Positions 19,613-30,313 of a stretch of 64,000 nucleotides of DNA are shown here, one piece after another. Position 1 is the first letter of the stretch; every line of letters starts with the position of its first letter. Origin of the DNA: Pasteurella bettyae CCUG 2042 (GTDB lineage Bacteria > Pseudomonadota > Gammaproteobacteria > Enterobacterales > Pasteurellaceae); contig NZ_AJSX01000033.1 in NCBI RefSeq assembly GCF_000262245.1, positions 124,001 to 188,000 on the forward strand, given 5' to 3'. Both the position numbers and the translations under genes were made by a program. The notes beneath the pieces were generated by a model. It searched no databases, was not told where the DNA came from, and saw only the letters and a list, made by a program, of their open reading frames with translations.

Positions 19613-20218
19613 TTATTTTTCTTCTTTTTTAGCATCTTCACTCAAGAAACCTGATTTAACACCGTGCATATCTGGCAATTGGTGAGCAATTCCTTTATGA
19701 CAATCAATACAGGTTTTGCCTTCAGCCATTGCAGCAGTATGCATACGCTCTGCAACAGATTTTTGTTGTGAGAAGTCCATTGAATTGAAGTTATGACAGT
19801 TACGGCATTCTTGAGAGTTATTCGCTTTCATACGTTTCCACTCATTTTGTGCCATTTCTAAACGTTTAGCTTCAAATTTTTCTTTCGTATCAACATGCCC
19901 CATGAAATAACTATATACTTCTTTTGCAGCCTGTACTTTACGAACCCATTTAGGAATAAATTCATGTGGTAAATGACAATCTGCACAAGCGGCACGCACC
20001 CCACTATGATTAGTATAATGGATAGTTTGACGATATTCTGGCACCACATCATTCATATGACATTGAGAACAGAATTCTTCAGTACTCGTTTCTTCAATTG
20101 CTAAATTAAAACCACCCCATAATAAAACACCCGCAATTGCAGAAAGTAAAACCACAACACCAACCGCCATTTTACTTGGTGATTTAAACCAATTACAAAA
20201 AGATTTTAATGCTTTCAT
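19613..20218 (-). CDS. napC: Tetraheme c-type quinol dehydrogenase NapC
   Basis: The 201-residue NapC/NirT protein has one N-terminal membrane anchor (about 18-36) and four CxxCH haem sites: CSQCH (50-54), CADCH (78-82), CRNCH and CIDCH. It takes electrons from membrane quinol and passes them to NapB and NapA in the periplasm. It is the last gene of napFDAGHBC, 12 nt after napB. Length matches E. coli NapC (200). Confidence 0.97.
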   Translation of the reverse strand: MKALKSFCNWFKSPSKMAVGVVVLLSAIAGVLLWGGFNLAIEETSTEEFCSQCHMNDVVPEYRQTIHYTNHSGVRAACADCHLPHEFIPKWVRKVQAAKEVYSYFMGHVDTKEKFEAKRLEMAQNEWKRMKANNSQECRNCHNFNSMDFSQQKSVAERMHTAAMAEGKTCIDCHKGIAHQLPDMHGVKSGFLSEDAKKEEK

Positions 20219-20230
20219 AAATCACCCCGA

Positions 20231-20674
20231 TTATTTATTTTGAGTACGTTTAATAGTTTCAAATTTATTTTGTACAATAGGATCCACATCAGTTTGTTGA
20301 ACATGGCATTGTAAACAGAAATAACGGCGTGGTGATTCTCCTTCTTTCACTTCACCATCACGAGTAATAAAGTGACTTTGAGGTAAACGTGGGGCACCTG
20401 TAGTTTTATAAAAATCTAAACCATGGCAACCTAAACATTGATTAACATTTTTAGTCACTTGCAAACCGCGAATACTATGTGGCACAAGAGGAGGTTGATT
20501 AATAAAAGTCACAGGAATATTACTGCGACTTTTTTGTGGGTTTTGAAACGCAGGCTCAACTTTTTCTGAGATTCCCTCAATACTTGAAGGCACTTCGGTT
20601 TGGTTTACAATATTACTTTCAGCAAATGCAAATCCAGCCATCATTGTAAGTAATATAATGAGATACTTTCTCAT
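20231..20674 (-). CDS. napB: Periplasmic nitrate reductase small subunit, diheme cytochrome NapB
   Basis: This 147-residue secreted protein has a cleavable signal peptide (about residues 1-18, ending AFA). Its two haem sites are CLGCH (near 80) and CLQCH (near 119). NapB relays electrons from NapC to the NapA molybdoenzyme. It sits between napH and napC as in E. coli. Motifs and position make the call firm. Confidence 0.96.
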   Translation of the reverse strand: MRKYLIILLTMMAGFAFAESNIVNQTEVPSSIEGISEKVEPAFQNPQKSRSNIPVTFINQPPLVPHSIRGLQVTKNVNQCLGCHGLDFYKTTGAPRLPQSHFITRDGEVKEGESPRRYFCLQCHVQQTDVDPIVQNKFETIKRTQNK

Positions 20675-20693
20675 AATTCACTCCGTATAGTAA

Positions 20694-21587
20694 TTAAATA
20701 ATTCTGTTACCTTGTTTCGCAAAACGAGAGGTAAACTCAAAAACATGTTCAGGGCAGACATCAATACAACGTCCGCAAGTAATACAATCTTTGGATAACA
20801 CAATTGTGCTATCATCAGGATTACCATGTAATGGTGTTCTTAAAACCTGTGGTTCTGGGCAGACATTATAGCAATCCATGCAGCGGTCACATCGATCTCG
20901 ATCAATAACGCCCACTTTAATTACACTTTTTGCACCAATTAATGCATAAGCCGCACCCACTGGACAAATATGACCACACCAACCATGTTCAGCAACCAGT
21001 AAATCAAAGAAGAAGATTACTGCTACTAACCATAATGTTGCGCCTAATCCATATACAAACACACGACCTAAAGCAGCAACTGGATTAATCCATTCCCATA
21101 ATAAAGTTCCAGATACTGCACTCCCCACTAAAATCATCACAAGGATGGCATAACGTAATCCTCGTGGAATTTTAGCCGATTGGCGAATACCTAATTTACG
21201 ACGTAACCATGCTGCGGTATCAGTCACCATATTTAATGGGCAAACCCAAGAACAAAAGGCCTTACTTGCTACCACTGCATAAAATGCAACGATAATCAGT
21301 GAACCAATCAACATTTTCCACTCAGGTAAATAACCTGTTGAAAGCACTTCGGCAGTCATTAATGGATCAGTCATAGGAACTGTATCAAACAATAAACTAC
21401 CACTATAATTTCCTTTCAAAATCCATACATTCCAAAATGGGCCACTTAAGAACATTAAGATAATACTTAATTGGCTTAAACGACGTAGGATAATGAATCG
21501 GTAGGCATGCCACCAGCCTAATTTTTGTCGAGCTTCAAGTCCGACATCTCTAGGAGAATTTGCTTTAAAAGTATTATTTTGTGCCAT
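20694..21587 (-). CDS. napH: Quinol dehydrogenase membrane component NapH
   Basis: The 297-residue inner-membrane protein has about four helices, two conserved CxxxCP-type motifs (FCSWVCPLN and [10 protein letters not shown]), and two cytoplasmic 4Fe-4S sites near the C-terminus ([12 protein letters not shown] and [12 protein letters not shown]). It partners NapG in electron transfer from menaquinol or ubiquinol. Its start overlaps the napG 3' end by 14 nt. Confidence 0.96.
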   Translation of the reverse strand: MAQNNTFKANSPRDVGLEARQKLGWWHAYRFIILRRLSQLSIILMFLSGPFWNVWILKGNYSGSLLFDTVPMTDPLMTAEVLSTGYLPEWKMLIGSLIIVAFYAVVASKAFCSWVCPLNMVTDTAAWLRRKLGIRQSAKIPRGLRYAILVMILVGSAVSGTLLWEWINPVAALGRVFVYGLGATLWLVAVIFFFDLLVAEHGWCGHICPVGAAYALIGAKSVIKVGVIDRDRCDRCMDCYNVCPEPQVLRTPLHGNPDDSTIVLSKDCITCGRCIDVCPEHVFEFTSRFAKQGNRII

Positions 21588-22488
21588 CTTTTAACCCCTT
21601 AAGATTGAGATCTAAATTAGGGAAATGTTCTGGCGCATCCACTGTAGTTGAATTAGGCACATAGTCTTGGGTTGCACGACTAGGTGTTGCCACTCGTTGG
21701 TTTGGCTGAACCTGCATAGGTTGATATGTTGGTTCAACCTTACCCTCAGGCATACGAGCATCAAAAGAACGGAAACCATCTGGATGAACGTCTTCAACCA
21801 GAGATTTACCCGCATTTTGTTTTTCTTGCCAACCTAAACGATAGTGACGGCCTAATAAACCTTTCGCAAGATCCATCGGTAACACTTTAATTGCAGCTTC
21901 TTCTAATACACAAGCTTGTTCACACTTACCACAGCCTGTACAAGCATCAGAATGTACAGTTGGAATAAGTTTTGCATGAATTACCGTACGGTCATTATGT
22001 ATTCTTTCTAATGTAATCGCCTTATCCACTAATGGACAAACACGATAACATACGTCACAACGCAACCCTTGCCAGTTCAAACAAGTCTCATGGTCAAGCA
22101 ATACAGCTAAACCCATTCTTGAATCATTGATATCTTTAAGCTCTTCACTTAAAGCACCCGTAGGGCAAGCATTCATACAAGGAATATCCACACACATTTC
22201 ACATGGCTTATCACGAGCAATGAAATAAGGTGTTCCGGCTTCCATAGGAGAAAGTAAAGATGCTAAGTGCAACATGTCATAAGGACATGCCTGCACACAT
22301 TGTCCACAACGAGTACAAGCAGCTAAAAAATCTTTCTCTGGTAATGCACCAGGTGGACGTAATGCTACGCCCTCTCTGGCAACACTTTGTTGCTGTTGCA
22401 ATCCTAAAATAACACCAACACCACACACACCAGCAGCAGTACGGGTAGCATTTTTTAAGAATTGACGACGATTTGGATCCATTTTCAT
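21574..22488 (-). CDS. napG: Ferredoxin-type protein NapG
   Basis: From ATG 22488 (AAGGAA 6 nt upstream) the product is 304 residues. An in-frame GTG further out lies within a USS and has no ribosome site. It has a twin-arginine signal (NRRQFLKN) and four cysteine clusters for 4Fe-4S centres ([46 protein letters not shown]). It is longer than E. coli NapG (231) because of a C-terminal tail of about 75 residues rich in Pro, Gln and charged residues. It passes electrons with NapH toward NapC. Confidence 0.95.
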   Translation of the reverse strand: MKMDPNRRQFLKNATRTAAGVCGVGVILGLQQQQSVAREGVALRPPGALPEKDFLAACTRCGQCVQACPYDMLHLASLLSPMEAGTPYFIARDKPCEMCVDIPCMNACPTGALSEELKDINDSRMGLAVLLDHETCLNWQGLRCDVCYRVCPLVDKAITLERIHNDRTVIHAKLIPTVHSDACTGCGKCEQACVLEEAAIKVLPMDLAKGLLGRHYRLGWQEKQNAGKSLVEDVHPDGFRSFDARMPEGKVEPTYQPMQVQPNQRVATPSRATQDYVPNSTTVDAPEHFPNLDLNLKGLKDGTK

Positions 22489-22594
22489 AGTGGTTTCCTT
22501 AGTAGAACGGTAAAATTCGTTAAAAAAACACCGCACTTTTCATGTAATTATTTATTTTAGTTGGATGGGCAAAGTCGCCCACCCACTAACATAA

Positions 22595-25102
22595 CTACAC
22601 TTTCACCACTTTAACCGCACATTTTTTATAGTCGGTTTCAAATGAAATTGGATCTGTTGCATCAAGTACAACTTTATTTAATAACTGACCCGCATCAAAG
22701 AATGTTGAGAAAACCAAACCTTCTGGGGTTTTGTTACGACCACGTGTATCAATATGAGAAATCATTTCACCACGACGAGAAATTACTTTCACTTGATCAC
22801 CATGACGTAAACCACGTTTCTTCGCATCTTCAGGATGCATCCATACTAAGTTATTTGGGAAGGATTTATGTAACTCAGGAACACGACGTGTCATCGTACC
22901 TGTATGCCAATGTTCAAGTACACGACCTGTACATAACCATAAATCATATTCTTCATCTGGATTTTCAGCAGGTTTTTCGTAAGGCACCCCTAAAATCACC
23001 GCTTTACCATCTGGATTACCATAGAATTTAACTTCTTCGCCAGCTTTTACATATGGATCATAACCTTCACGATAACGCCATAATGTTTCTTTATATTCGC
23101 CAGTTTTTTCATCCTTCACTACAGGCCAACGTAAACCACGAACTTGGTGATAAGTATCAAATGATGCTAAATCGTGACCATGACCACGACCAAACTCCGC
23201 ATATTCTTCGAATAAACCTTTTTGTAAGTAGAAACCGAAGTGATCTGCTTCATCATTGATATATCCAGGAACATTTGTAGGCACTTTATAACTATCAACT
23301 TTGCCGTTACGATAAAGGACTTCATATAAGGTTTTGCCTCGAAGTTCTGGCGCTTTCGCTAACAATTCTTCTGGCCATACTTCATCAGTTTTGAAATATT
23401 TAGAGAATTCGACTAATTGCCATACATCTGAACGAGATTCACCAGGGCCTTTAACTTGTTGACGCCAGAATTGAGTACGACGCTCTGCATTACCATAAGC
23501 ACCTTCTTTTTCAACCCACATACAAGTTGGAAGGATTAAATCTGCCGATACTGCTGATACTGATGGATAAGGGTCTGATACTACAATGAAGTTATCTGGA
23601 TTACGCCAACCAGGGAAAATTTCTTCATTAATATTTGGACCACCTTGCATGTTGTTAGTACACATTTGCCATAAGAAATTAAGTTTGCCATCTTTTAAGG
23701 CACGGCTTTGAGCAACCGCATGGAAACCTAATTGATCTGAGATGAAACCCTCTGGTAATCCCCAAGATTTTTCTACCGTTGCACGGTGCTTAGGATTAGT
23801 AACAACCATATCTGCAGGTAAACGGTGAATAAATGTTCCGACTTCACGGGCAGTACCACAAGCTGATGGTTGACCTGTTAATGAGAATGGTCCACAACCT
23901 TCAATAGCAATCTTACCTGTTAACAAATGTACGTTATACATCATTTGGTTCACCCATACACCACGTGTATGTTGGTTGAATCCCATAGTCCAGAAAGACA
24001 CTAATTTTTGGTTAGGATCTGCATACATTTTTGCTAATAATTCAAGTTGTTCTTTTGGTACACCTGAAATTTCATGGGCTTTTTCTAATGTATACTCAGA
24101 AACAATTTTTTTGAATTCTTCAAAATCACTATCATACATTTTGCCCGCAGTTTTCGCATTTTTAGCCGCTTGTTGTAAAGGATGTTCTGGACGTAAACCA
24201 TAACCGATATCCGTTTCACCACGTTTAAATTTAGTGTGTTTGTTTACGAAATCCCAATTAACTTTATCATTTTGGATAATGTAGTTAGCAATGTAGTTTA
24301 AAATTGCTAAGTCTGATTGTGGTTTAAAGATAATTGGTGTATCCGCTAATTCGAATGAACGATGTTCGAATGTTGACATAACCACAACTTTAACTTTGTT
24401 ATCTGATAAACGGCGATCTGAAATACGTGACCATAAAATCGGATGCATTTCAGCCATGTTTGAACCCCAAAGTACAAAGGCATCGGTTTTTTCGATGTCG
24501 TTGTAACAGCCCATTGGTTCATCCATACCAAATGTACGCATAAATGCAACCGCAGCTGATGCCATACAGTGACGGGCATTCGGGTCAATAGTATTAGAAC
24601 GGAAACCACCTTTCCAAAGTTTTACTTTTGCGTAACCTTCAAAAATAGTTGTTTGACCTGAAGAGAACATGCCAACTGCGTTAGGGCCTTTCTCTTTAAT
24701 AATTTTTTTGATTTTATCTGACATAATGGTAAAGGCTTGATCCCAAGAAATTGGTGTAAAATCACCTTCTTTATCAAACTTGCCATTTTTCATACGCAAC
24801 ATTGGTGTTTGCATACGGTCAGCACCATACATAATTTTAGATAGGAAGTAACCTTTAATACAGTTTAAACCACGGTTTACTTCTGCATCTGGGTCACCTT
24901 GAGTTGCTACTACCCGACCATCTTTAGTCCCTACAAGTACACTACAACCCGTACCACAATAACGGCATGGTGCTTTGTCCCAACGGATACCTGAATCATC
25001 GGTTTCGGCATATACATTTTTTACAGGAATCGCAATCCCTGCAGCAGCAGCCGCTGCCGCAGCAGCATTCGCTTTTACAAACTCTCTACGATTGAGTTCC
25101 AT
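22595..25102 (-). CDS. napA: Periplasmic nitrate reductase catalytic subunit NapA
   Basis: This 835-residue Mo-bis-MGD enzyme reduces nitrate to nitrite in the periplasm. ATG 25102 is chosen over an in-frame GTG at 25114 because the twin-arginine signal NRREFVKAN then begins at residue 4. The signal contains a run of nine alanines. The 4Fe-4S site is [13 protein letters not shown] with NCIKG. The molybdenum-ligand cysteine is in [10 protein letters not shown]. The C-terminal MoCo domain includes [16 protein letters not shown]. napD lies 33 nt upstream and would chaperone its Tat export. Confidence 0.98.
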   Translation of the reverse strand: MELNRREFVKANAAAAAAAAAGIAIPVKNVYAETDDSGIRWDKAPCRYCGTGCSVLVGTKDGRVVATQGDPDAEVNRGLNCIKGYFLSKIMYGADRMQTPMLRMKNGKFDKEGDFTPISWDQAFTIMSDKIKKIIKEKGPNAVGMFSSGQTTIFEGYAKVKLWKGGFRSNTIDPNARHCMASAAVAFMRTFGMDEPMGCYNDIEKTDAFVLWGSNMAEMHPILWSRISDRRLSDNKVKVVVMSTFEHRSFELADTPIIFKPQSDLAILNYIANYIIQNDKVNWDFVNKHTKFKRGETDIGYGLRPEHPLQQAAKNAKTAGKMYDSDFEEFKKIVSEYTLEKAHEISGVPKEQLELLAKMYADPNQKLVSFWTMGFNQHTRGVWVNQMMYNVHLLTGKIAIEGCGPFSLTGQPSACGTAREVGTFIHRLPADMVVTNPKHRATVEKSWGLPEGFISDQLGFHAVAQSRALKDGKLNFLWQMCTNNMQGGPNINEEIFPGWRNPDNFIVVSDPYPSVSAVSADLILPTCMWVEKEGAYGNAERRTQFWRQQVKGPGESRSDVWQLVEFSKYFKTDEVWPEELLAKAPELRGKTLYEVLYRNGKVDSYKVPTNVPGYINDEADHFGFYLQKGLFEEYAEFGRGHGHDLASFDTYHQVRGLRWPVVKDEKTGEYKETLWRYREGYDPYVKAGEEVKFYGNPDGKAVILGVPYEKPAENPDEEYDLWLCTGRVLEHWHTGTMTRRVPELHKSFPNNLVWMHPEDAKKRGLRHGDQVKVISRRGEMISHIDTRGRNKTPEGLVFSTFFDAGQLLNKVVLDATDPISFETDYKKCAVKVVKV

Positions 25103-25135
25103 AACATACCCCACGTTAGTTAATTTTAAATACAG

Positions 25136-25420
25136 TTAATTCTGTTCATCTAAATAGTTATAAATTAAAGATACCACTATCACTCCAGAGATATCTTTCA
25201 CCTTATCAATCTTGTTTGCTAGCTCCGGTTGATGAGAGGCTTCCATGACAACCACTAACTTACCATCTTCGATTTTCTCAGCATGAATTTCTGTGCCAGG
25301 CAATGCAAGAATAGCTTTCTTAACTTGCTCCATTTTCTCAGGACGTGCCTGCACGATTAAACTACAAACATACCAATTATCTTGATTATTGATAATATTT
25401 AACTTTTCTACGTCTTTCAT
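25136..25420 (-). CDS. napD: NapA maturation chaperone NapD
   Basis: The 94-residue ferredoxin-fold protein binds the NapA twin-arginine signal and prevents premature export. The visible segment WYVCSLIVQARPEKMEQVKKA and a second beta-alpha-beta half match NapD. Its start overlaps the napF stop (25417-25420), an ATGA-type coupling. It directly precedes napA, as expected. Confidence 0.94.
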   Translation of the reverse strand: MKDVEKLNIINNQDNWYVCSLIVQARPEKMEQVKKAILALPGTEIHAEKIEDGKLVVVMEASHQPELANKIDKVKDISGVIVVSLIYNYLDEQN

Positions 25421-25941
25421 TGCTCTTCATAATAAAGTTTAATTGCTTGTACAGGACAAACTGAAATACAAGCCCCACAACCATTACAGTTATCTAATTG
25501 AACCTCTGGAGTGGCAATACCGCCAAGCTGACGCTTAAAACGAATCGCTCGGCTTTCACAGTTATCTTCACAAGTGCGGCATTCCACATGATTCAAGGCT
25601 AAACAACCTGATTGAATTTCTATTTTATGTTTCCAAGCAGATTCTGCTCTAGGTCTAAAAATAGGTTGTTGGCAAACTTCCACACATTTCATACAGAAAG
25701 TACATTCACCATGACTAAACTGGATCTCAGGATAATCCCCCGCACCTTTCACCAGAATCTTGGTTTCACATACATGGATACAATCGCCACACCTTGTACA
25801 ACTTGTGATAAATTGCTCTTCAGCCACTGCCCAAGGTGGTCTTACACCCTGAAACCCTTGTTGTTTTATCGCTTCAGACTGTAATGATTTTAAAAAACCA
25901 CCTCGTAAAAATTGACGACGAGGTAACTCTTTTTCCATCAT
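25417..25941 (-). CDS. napF: Ferredoxin-type protein NapF
   Basis: The 174-residue cytoplasmic iron-sulfur protein has an RRQFLRGG sequence near the N-terminus and clusters CTRCGDCIHVCE, CTFCMKCVEVCQQP, a CRTCEDNCES site and CNGCGACISVCP. NapF helps NapA maturation in the cytoplasm. It is the promoter-proximal gene of napFDAGHBC, divergent from narQ. Two tandem ATGs are possible starts, three bases apart. Confidence 0.94.
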   Translation of the reverse strand: MMEKELPRRQFLRGGFLKSLQSEAIKQQGFQGVRPPWAVAEEQFITSCTRCGDCIHVCETKILVKGAGDYPEIQFSHGECTFCMKCVEVCQQPIFRPRAESAWKHKIEIQSGCLALNHVECRTCEDNCESRAIRFKRQLGGIATPEVQLDNCNGCGACISVCPVQAIKLYYEEQ

Positions 25942-26023
25942 TCCATATCCCTTAATTTACATGAGATACCTTTCTCAGATGGTGCATTATCGACCGCATA
26001 TCATCAATAAAGAACCACCCGAA

Positions 26024-26030
26024 AGGGGTA
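26024..26030 (-). promoter_or_regulatory. Possible NarP/NarL heptamer
   Basis: Read on the minus strand, TACCCCT fits the TACYYMT heptamer. The partner expected for a 7-2-7 palindrome matches at only three of seven positions. It overlaps the predicted nap transcription start. Weak evidence. Confidence 0.3.
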
Positions 26031-26056
26031 TTTATACAGATAAATCAATATATTTT

Positions 26057-26070
26057 TTGATATGAAACAA
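26057..26070 (-). promoter_or_regulatory. FNR box for the nap operon
   Basis: TTGATATGAAACAA matches TTGAT-N4-ATCAA with one mismatch. On the minus strand a -10-like TATAAA lies at 26036-26031. This places the box centre about 40 nt before the predicted start near 26023, the class II FNR position, and agrees with anaerobic induction of nap. Confidence 0.65.
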
Positions 26071-26338
26071 TAAATACTATTTTATTTTACAAACGCTTAA
26101 CATTACTGATAAATAACCTCCTATTTTTTTCCTAATTTGTCACATTTGTTTTTATAGCATTAGCTAAAAATATAAATATATTTGACTATCACTACTCGCA
26201 TTAAGCGATACCATAGTTTATATTGTGTACACAAAAAATGAATGTTTATGGAATAGTTATCTTGATTAAAAAGATGATGATTTAGCTCTACTCAATATTC
26301 CATAATGGTTATTTCCATGCTTTACAGGCACAGAACTA

Positions 26339-28066
26339 ATGAAAGATTTAATCAGAAAAGTAAAAATTAAAAAGAAATCTGTCACTACTCGAATTGCACA
26401 TTATTTATTACTTATTATCACATTAGCAGGAGTGATTACATCATTTAGCTTCGCTATTATGCAGAGCAATGAATCTGATGCTGAATTAATTAATGTAGCA
26501 GGCTCACTACGTATGCAGAGCTATCGCCTTATTTACACCATGGAATATGAACCTGAAAAACTAGATTTAGGACTACGACAATACCGTGTTAGCCTCCATT
26601 CAAATTCCTTAGTAAATATTCGTCATAGCATTTTAACACCAACAGAAGTTAAACAAGCCTATTCAAATTTAGTGCGTCGCTGGCAAGAAATGGAAACTTA
26701 TGCACAACAGAATAAGCAACAAGCTTATCGGTCTCAAATTACTAGCTATGTTGATCAAGTAGATCAATTTGTATTGGCATTGCAGAAATTTGCTGAAAAA
26801 AAGGTTATGTTTGCCGTTCTAATTTTTATTATTTCCATGCTATTAATTGTAATATTAGCCTCTTATTTAATCTGGTACACCAATAAAGAAATTGTCTATC
26901 CGCTTAACCGATTAATACGTGCAAGTATCCAAGTGGAAATGCGTCAATTCAACCACATTCCCCTAGATATAAATAAAAATGATGAATTGGGGCGTTTAGC
27001 TAAGTCGTTCACTCATATGTCTGCCGAACTGAATAAACTCTATTCAAACCTAGAAGAAAAAGTTACAGAAAAAACTCAAAAGTTAAATCAAATTAACCGC
27101 TCTTTAGCCATGTTATATCATTGCTCACAAGAATTAAGTACAAATGACATTAATCGCAATAAACTATTGCAAGTCCTAAAACATGTCATGGGTACTGAAC
27201 ATCTCCGTGCATTTGAATTAGATTTAATTGAATCTTCACAATGGAATATTAAGCTTGGTGAAGCATCAATGACACAAAGCTGGCAAGAACAAACTATTGG
27301 AAGCGAAGGCAATAAATTAGGTGTATTGCGTTGGCAAGCAGGCTTACCTTGCCCTGATCCTCGTGGAATGGAAAATATCGCACAATTACTAGGGCGCGCA
27401 CTTTATTTAAATCAAAACCAACGTCAGCAACAACAATTGCTGTTAATGGAGGAACGCTCAATTATTGCCCGAGAATTGCATGATTCTCTAGCACAAGTAT
27501 TATCCTTTTTACAAATTCAACTCACCTTACTTAAACATAATTTGCATAAAAATGAACCTGAATCTAAGCAAATAAGTTTAAATATTATTAAGGAATTCGA
27601 ACAAGCTTTAAGTGATGGCTATATTCAATTGCGAGAATTATTAGCAACTTTCCGCTTGACCGTACAAGAAGCTAATTTACAATTAGCACTTGAACAAGTC
27701 ATTGATTCATTACGTAATCAAACGAATATTCAAATGACCGTTGATTGTACATTGCCATCACAGACCTTTACACCACAGCAATTAATTCATGCATTACAAA
27801 TTGTTCGAGAGGCAACACTTAATGCAATTAAACATTCAAAAGCAAGCTTAATCGAGATAATTGCACACGTAAATCAAGATGGAGAACAAGAATTATTAGT
27901 ACGAGATAATGGAATTGGTATCCCAAGCTTAAATGAACCAGATGGTCATTATGGTTTGAATATTATGCAAGAACGTAGCCAACAGTTAAATGCCAGACTC
28001 AGTATCCACAACCGAGATACTGGTGGCACAGAAGTAAAAATTATTCTATCTAATACTTTATCCTAA
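26339..28066 (+). CDS. narQ: Nitrate/nitrite sensor histidine kinase NarQ
   Basis: The 575-residue membrane kinase has a first helix at about 20-42 and a periplasmic sensor with the P-box-like AGSLRMQSYR (54-63). A second helix (near 160-180), a HAMP linker and a cysteine-containing signalling region follow. The HisKA_3 phosphoacceptor is ARELHDSLAQ (H381) and the ATPase domain carries RDNGIGIP. It senses nitrate and phosphorylates NarP. No narX is present and narP is not in the window. Divergent placement from napF fits nitrate control of nap. Length is close to E. coli NarQ (566). Confidence 0.93.
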   Translation: MKDLIRKVKIKKKSVTTRIAHYLLLIITLAGVITSFSFAIMQSNESDAELINVAGSLRMQSYRLIYTMEYEPEKLDLGLRQYRVSLHSNSLVNIRHSILTPTEVKQAYSNLVRRWQEMETYAQQNKQQAYRSQITSYVDQVDQFVLALQKFAEKKVMFAVLIFIISMLLIVILASYLIWYTNKEIVYPLNRLIRASIQVEMRQFNHIPLDINKNDELGRLAKSFTHMSAELNKLYSNLEEKVTEKTQKLNQINRSLAMLYHCSQELSTNDINRNKLLQVLKHVMGTEHLRAFELDLIESSQWNIKLGEASMTQSWQEQTIGSEGNKLGVLRWQAGLPCPDPRGMENIAQLLGRALYLNQNQRQQQQLLLMEERSIIARELHDSLAQVLSFLQIQLTLLKHNLHKNEPESKQISLNIIKEFEQALSDGYIQLRELLATFRLTVQEANLQLALEQVIDSLRNQTNIQMTVDCTLPSQTFTPQQLIHALQIVREATLNAIKHSKASLIEIIAHVNQDGEQELLVRDNGIGIPSLNEPDGHYGLNIMQERSQQLNARLSIHNRDTGGTEVKIILSNTLS

Positions 28067-28074
28067 CGAAAAAT

Positions 28075-28620
28075 ATGATTATAAGAGTTGCCAATAAATT
28101 AGATTATCCACAAATTATTGATATTTATAACCAAGCCATTCCGACTAGACGAATCACGGCAGATTTAGAACCTGTTACCCAAGAAAGTCGCTTAGGTTGG
28201 TTTGAATTTCATTTAAATAGTGATAAATATCCCATTTGGGTTTTGGATAATATTATTCAATTAAATCAAGAACCTCAAATTCTTGGTTGGTGTACTTTCT
28301 CACCTTTCTATCCACGAGCAGCTTTTGATAATACTGTAGAAATTAGTATTTACTTAGATAATAATGCGAAAGGGCATGGTTATGGCTCGCACATTCTACA
28401 ATTTATGAAAGAGCAAATGCTTTCTCGTGATATTAATACCTTAATGGCTTATGTGATTGAAGAAAATATTATTAGCCGTAAAACTTTTGAAAAACAAGGT
28501 TTTAAACAATGGGGACGTTATCCAAACATTGCTAATATGGGGGATAGTTACCAAACTTTTTTAATGTATGGTTATCAAACTGGGATAGAAAATAATCTCA
28601 CAGAAAAACTGCGGTATTAA
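28075..28620 (+). CDS. GNAT-family N-acetyltransferase, phosphinothricin-acetyltransferase-like
   Basis: The 181-residue protein has the GNAT fold: an N-terminal RVANKLDYPQIIDIYNQAI segment, VEISIYLDNNAKGHGYGSHIL, which provides the acetyl-CoA loop (KGHGYG), and SRKTFEKQGFKQWG near the C-terminus. The closest named relatives are phosphinothricin/methionine sulfone acetyltransferases; the natural substrate is unknown. It starts 8 nt after narQ and may be read on the same transcript, though the link is probably not functional. Confidence 0.8.
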   Translation: MIIRVANKLDYPQIIDIYNQAIPTRRITADLEPVTQESRLGWFEFHLNSDKYPIWVLDNIIQLNQEPQILGWCTFSPFYPRAAFDNTVEISIYLDNNAKGHGYGSHILQFMKEQMLSRDINTLMAYVIEENIISRKTFEKQGFKQWGRYPNIANMGDSYQTFLMYGYQTGIENNLTEKLRY

Positions 28621-28631
28621 TTTAGAAAATT

Positions 28632-29093
28632 TTAGTAAAATTCCTCATCTCCACCACGACCTAAAAAATCACTAAAATCTTCAGCATAAAAACCATGAGA
28701 GAGCATATAGTGCCAAATTTTCTGTTTTGTTTTTTGATCTTGTTTAGATTGATAATCAGGAAATTTTTTTGATAATACAGATAATGCCACTTCAGACCAA
28801 TCAATTTCTGTTTCTATTAACACCTCATTAATAGTTTCAGATTGCACACCTTTGAGTTGACGTAACTCTTGTTTAATACGGTTAATGCCGTAACCACGTT
28901 GTGCTCTTGCTCGAAAATAATTTTCTGTAAAACGTTTATCACTTTGCCAGTTCTTTTGTTGTAACTGTCCAATAGTTTGATCAATTTCTTCTTCAGAAAA
29001 AGCTTTTTCTTGCATTTTACAACGAATCTCAAACTCACTATATTCTCGGCGAGCCAGCAAATTAACAACATAACTAAAGGCAAGAGAAGACAT
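28632..29093 (-). CDS. recX: RecA regulatory protein RecX
   Basis: This 153-residue, charged, mostly helical protein has three-helix repeats typical of RecX: LARREYSEFEIRCKMQEKAF near the N-terminus and YFRARAQRGYGINRIKQELRQ in the middle. RecX caps RecA filaments and inhibits strand exchange. It follows recA on the same strand, with an inverted-USS hairpin between them that may lower its expression. Length matches E. coli RecX (166). Confidence 0.92.
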   Translation of the reverse strand: MSSLAFSYVVNLLARREYSEFEIRCKMQEKAFSEEEIDQTIGQLQQKNWQSDKRFTENYFRARAQRGYGINRIKQELRQLKGVQSETINEVLIETEIDWSEVALSVLSKKFPDYQSKQDQKTKQKIWHYMLSHGFYAEDFSDFLGRGGDEEFY

Positions 29094-29141
29094 TTAACAT
29101 TCCTTATTTCAGTCTAAATAAAAAGAGTAAAAATTAAATAG

Positions 29142-29172
29142 AAAAAATGCGGTAAATCTACCGCACTTTTTC
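29142..29172 (-). terminator. Inverted-USS hairpin between recA and recX
   Basis: A TGCGGTA / TACCGCA core extended by flanking A/T pairs has a short AATC loop, and on the minus strand is followed by T6. It lies about 11 nt past the recA stop. recX has no obvious promoter of its own, so this is probably a leaky terminator that sets the recA:recX ratio. Confidence 0.75.
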
Positions 29173-29182
29173 TTAATATGGC

Positions 29183-30247
29183 TTATTCAAAATCTTCGCC
29201 ATCAAATTCATCTTTATCATTAGCTTCAATATCAGCCATTAGTGCTTGTTCTGGATTTGCTAACAACTCAGCACGAATTTTACCTTCTAATTCTGCGGCT
29301 GCGGCTTGATTATCTGCCAACCATTTCATCGCATTGGCTTTACCTTGACCGATTTTATCACCATTGTACGCATACCAAGCGCCTGATTTATCGACAAATT
29401 TGTGTTTAACACCTAATTCAATTAATTCACCATTCTTAGAGATACCTTCTCCATAAAGAATTTGGAAGTCCACTTGACGGAAAGGAGCTGCTAATTTGTT
29501 TTTTACTACTTTTACACGAGTCTCATTACCAATCACTTCATCGCCATCTTTTACTGAACCTACACGGCGAATATCTAAACGCACAGATGAATAGAATTTT
29601 AATGCATTACCCCCCGTGGTTGTTTCTGGATTACCAAACATCACTCCAATCTTCATACGGATTTGGTTAATAAACACAACAAGACAGTTAGCATTTTTGA
29701 TCTGTCCTGTTAATTTACGTAATGCTTGTGACATTAAACGAGCTTGTAAACCAACATGAGAATCACCCATATCGCCTTCAATTTCTGCTTTTGGCGTTAA
29801 GGCTGCTACAGAATCTACAATAATCACATCTACTGCACCTGAACGCACTAATGCATCACAAATTTCTAGGGCTTGCTCCCCATTATCTGGTTGAGAAACT
29901 AATAATTCTTTAACATCAACACCTAATTTTGCTGCGTAGATCGGGTCTAAGGCATGTTCAGCATCAATGAAAGCACAAACTTTACCTGCTTTTTGTGCTT
30001 GCGCAATCACTGAAAGTGTTAAGGTTGTTTTACCTGAAGATTCAGGTCCAAAAATCTCAACGATACGGCCCATTGGCAAACCACCAATACCTAATGCCAC
30101 ATCCAAACCAATAGAACCAGTGGAAACAGACTCTACATCTAATGCTTGAGTATCACCTAGTTTCATAATAGCACCCTTACCAAATTGTTTTTCAATTTGA
30201 CCTAGTGCTGCCGCTAAAGCTTTGGATTTTTCATCATTCGTCGCCAT
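29183..30247 (-). CDS. recA: Recombinase RecA
   Basis: The 354-residue recombinase forms filaments on single-stranded DNA and triggers LexA cleavage. Walker A is GPESSGKT (near 66-73) and Walker B is within [13 protein letters not shown]2 lies within [22 protein letters not shown] and the C-terminus is acidic ([16 protein letters not shown]). Length and sequence are typical for the family. A LexA box lies about 50 nt upstream of the ATG. Confidence 0.99.
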   Translation of the reverse strand: MATNDEKSKALAAALGQIEKQFGKGAIMKLGDTQALDVESVSTGSIGLDVALGIGGLPMGRIVEIFGPESSGKTTLTLSVIAQAQKAGKVCAFIDAEHALDPIYAAKLGVDVKELLVSQPDNGEQALEICDALVRSGAVDVIIVDSVAALTPKAEIEGDMGDSHVGLQARLMSQALRKLTGQIKNANCLVVFINQIRMKIGVMFGNPETTTGGNALKFYSSVRLDIRRVGSVKDGDEVIGNETRVKVVKNKLAAPFRQVDFQILYGEGISKNGELIELGVKHKFVDKSGAWYAYNGDKIGQGKANAMKWLADNQAAAAELEGKIRAELLANPEQALMADIEANDKDEFDGEDFE

Positions 30248-30297
30248 TTTCTACCTCAAAAGTAAGCATTTATTTCTAAATTTGCTCAATATAATAC

Positions 30298-30313
30298 CTG
30301 TTATAATATACAG
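30298..30313 (-). promoter_or_regulatory. LexA (SOS) box upstream of recA
   Basis: CTG-TTATAATATA-CAG fits the CTG-N10-CAG consensus with an AT-only core. It lies 51-66 nt before the recA start codon, where the promoter is expected. Confidence 0.85.

Larger units (their letters stand above)
25942..26338. promoter_or_regulatory. Divergent napF-narQ control region
   Basis: This 397-nt gap holds no credible gene. For the nap side it contains a near-consensus FNR site with a well-placed -10 element and one NarP-type heptamer, listed separately. The narQ-proximal half is AT-rich; I could not define a single promoter there. Confidence 0.6.

Noticed and set aside
26222-26290. A further FNR box near narQ (TTGAT at about 26262)
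   Set aside because: The partner half-site is AAGAT rather than ATCAA and no promoter spacing supports it.
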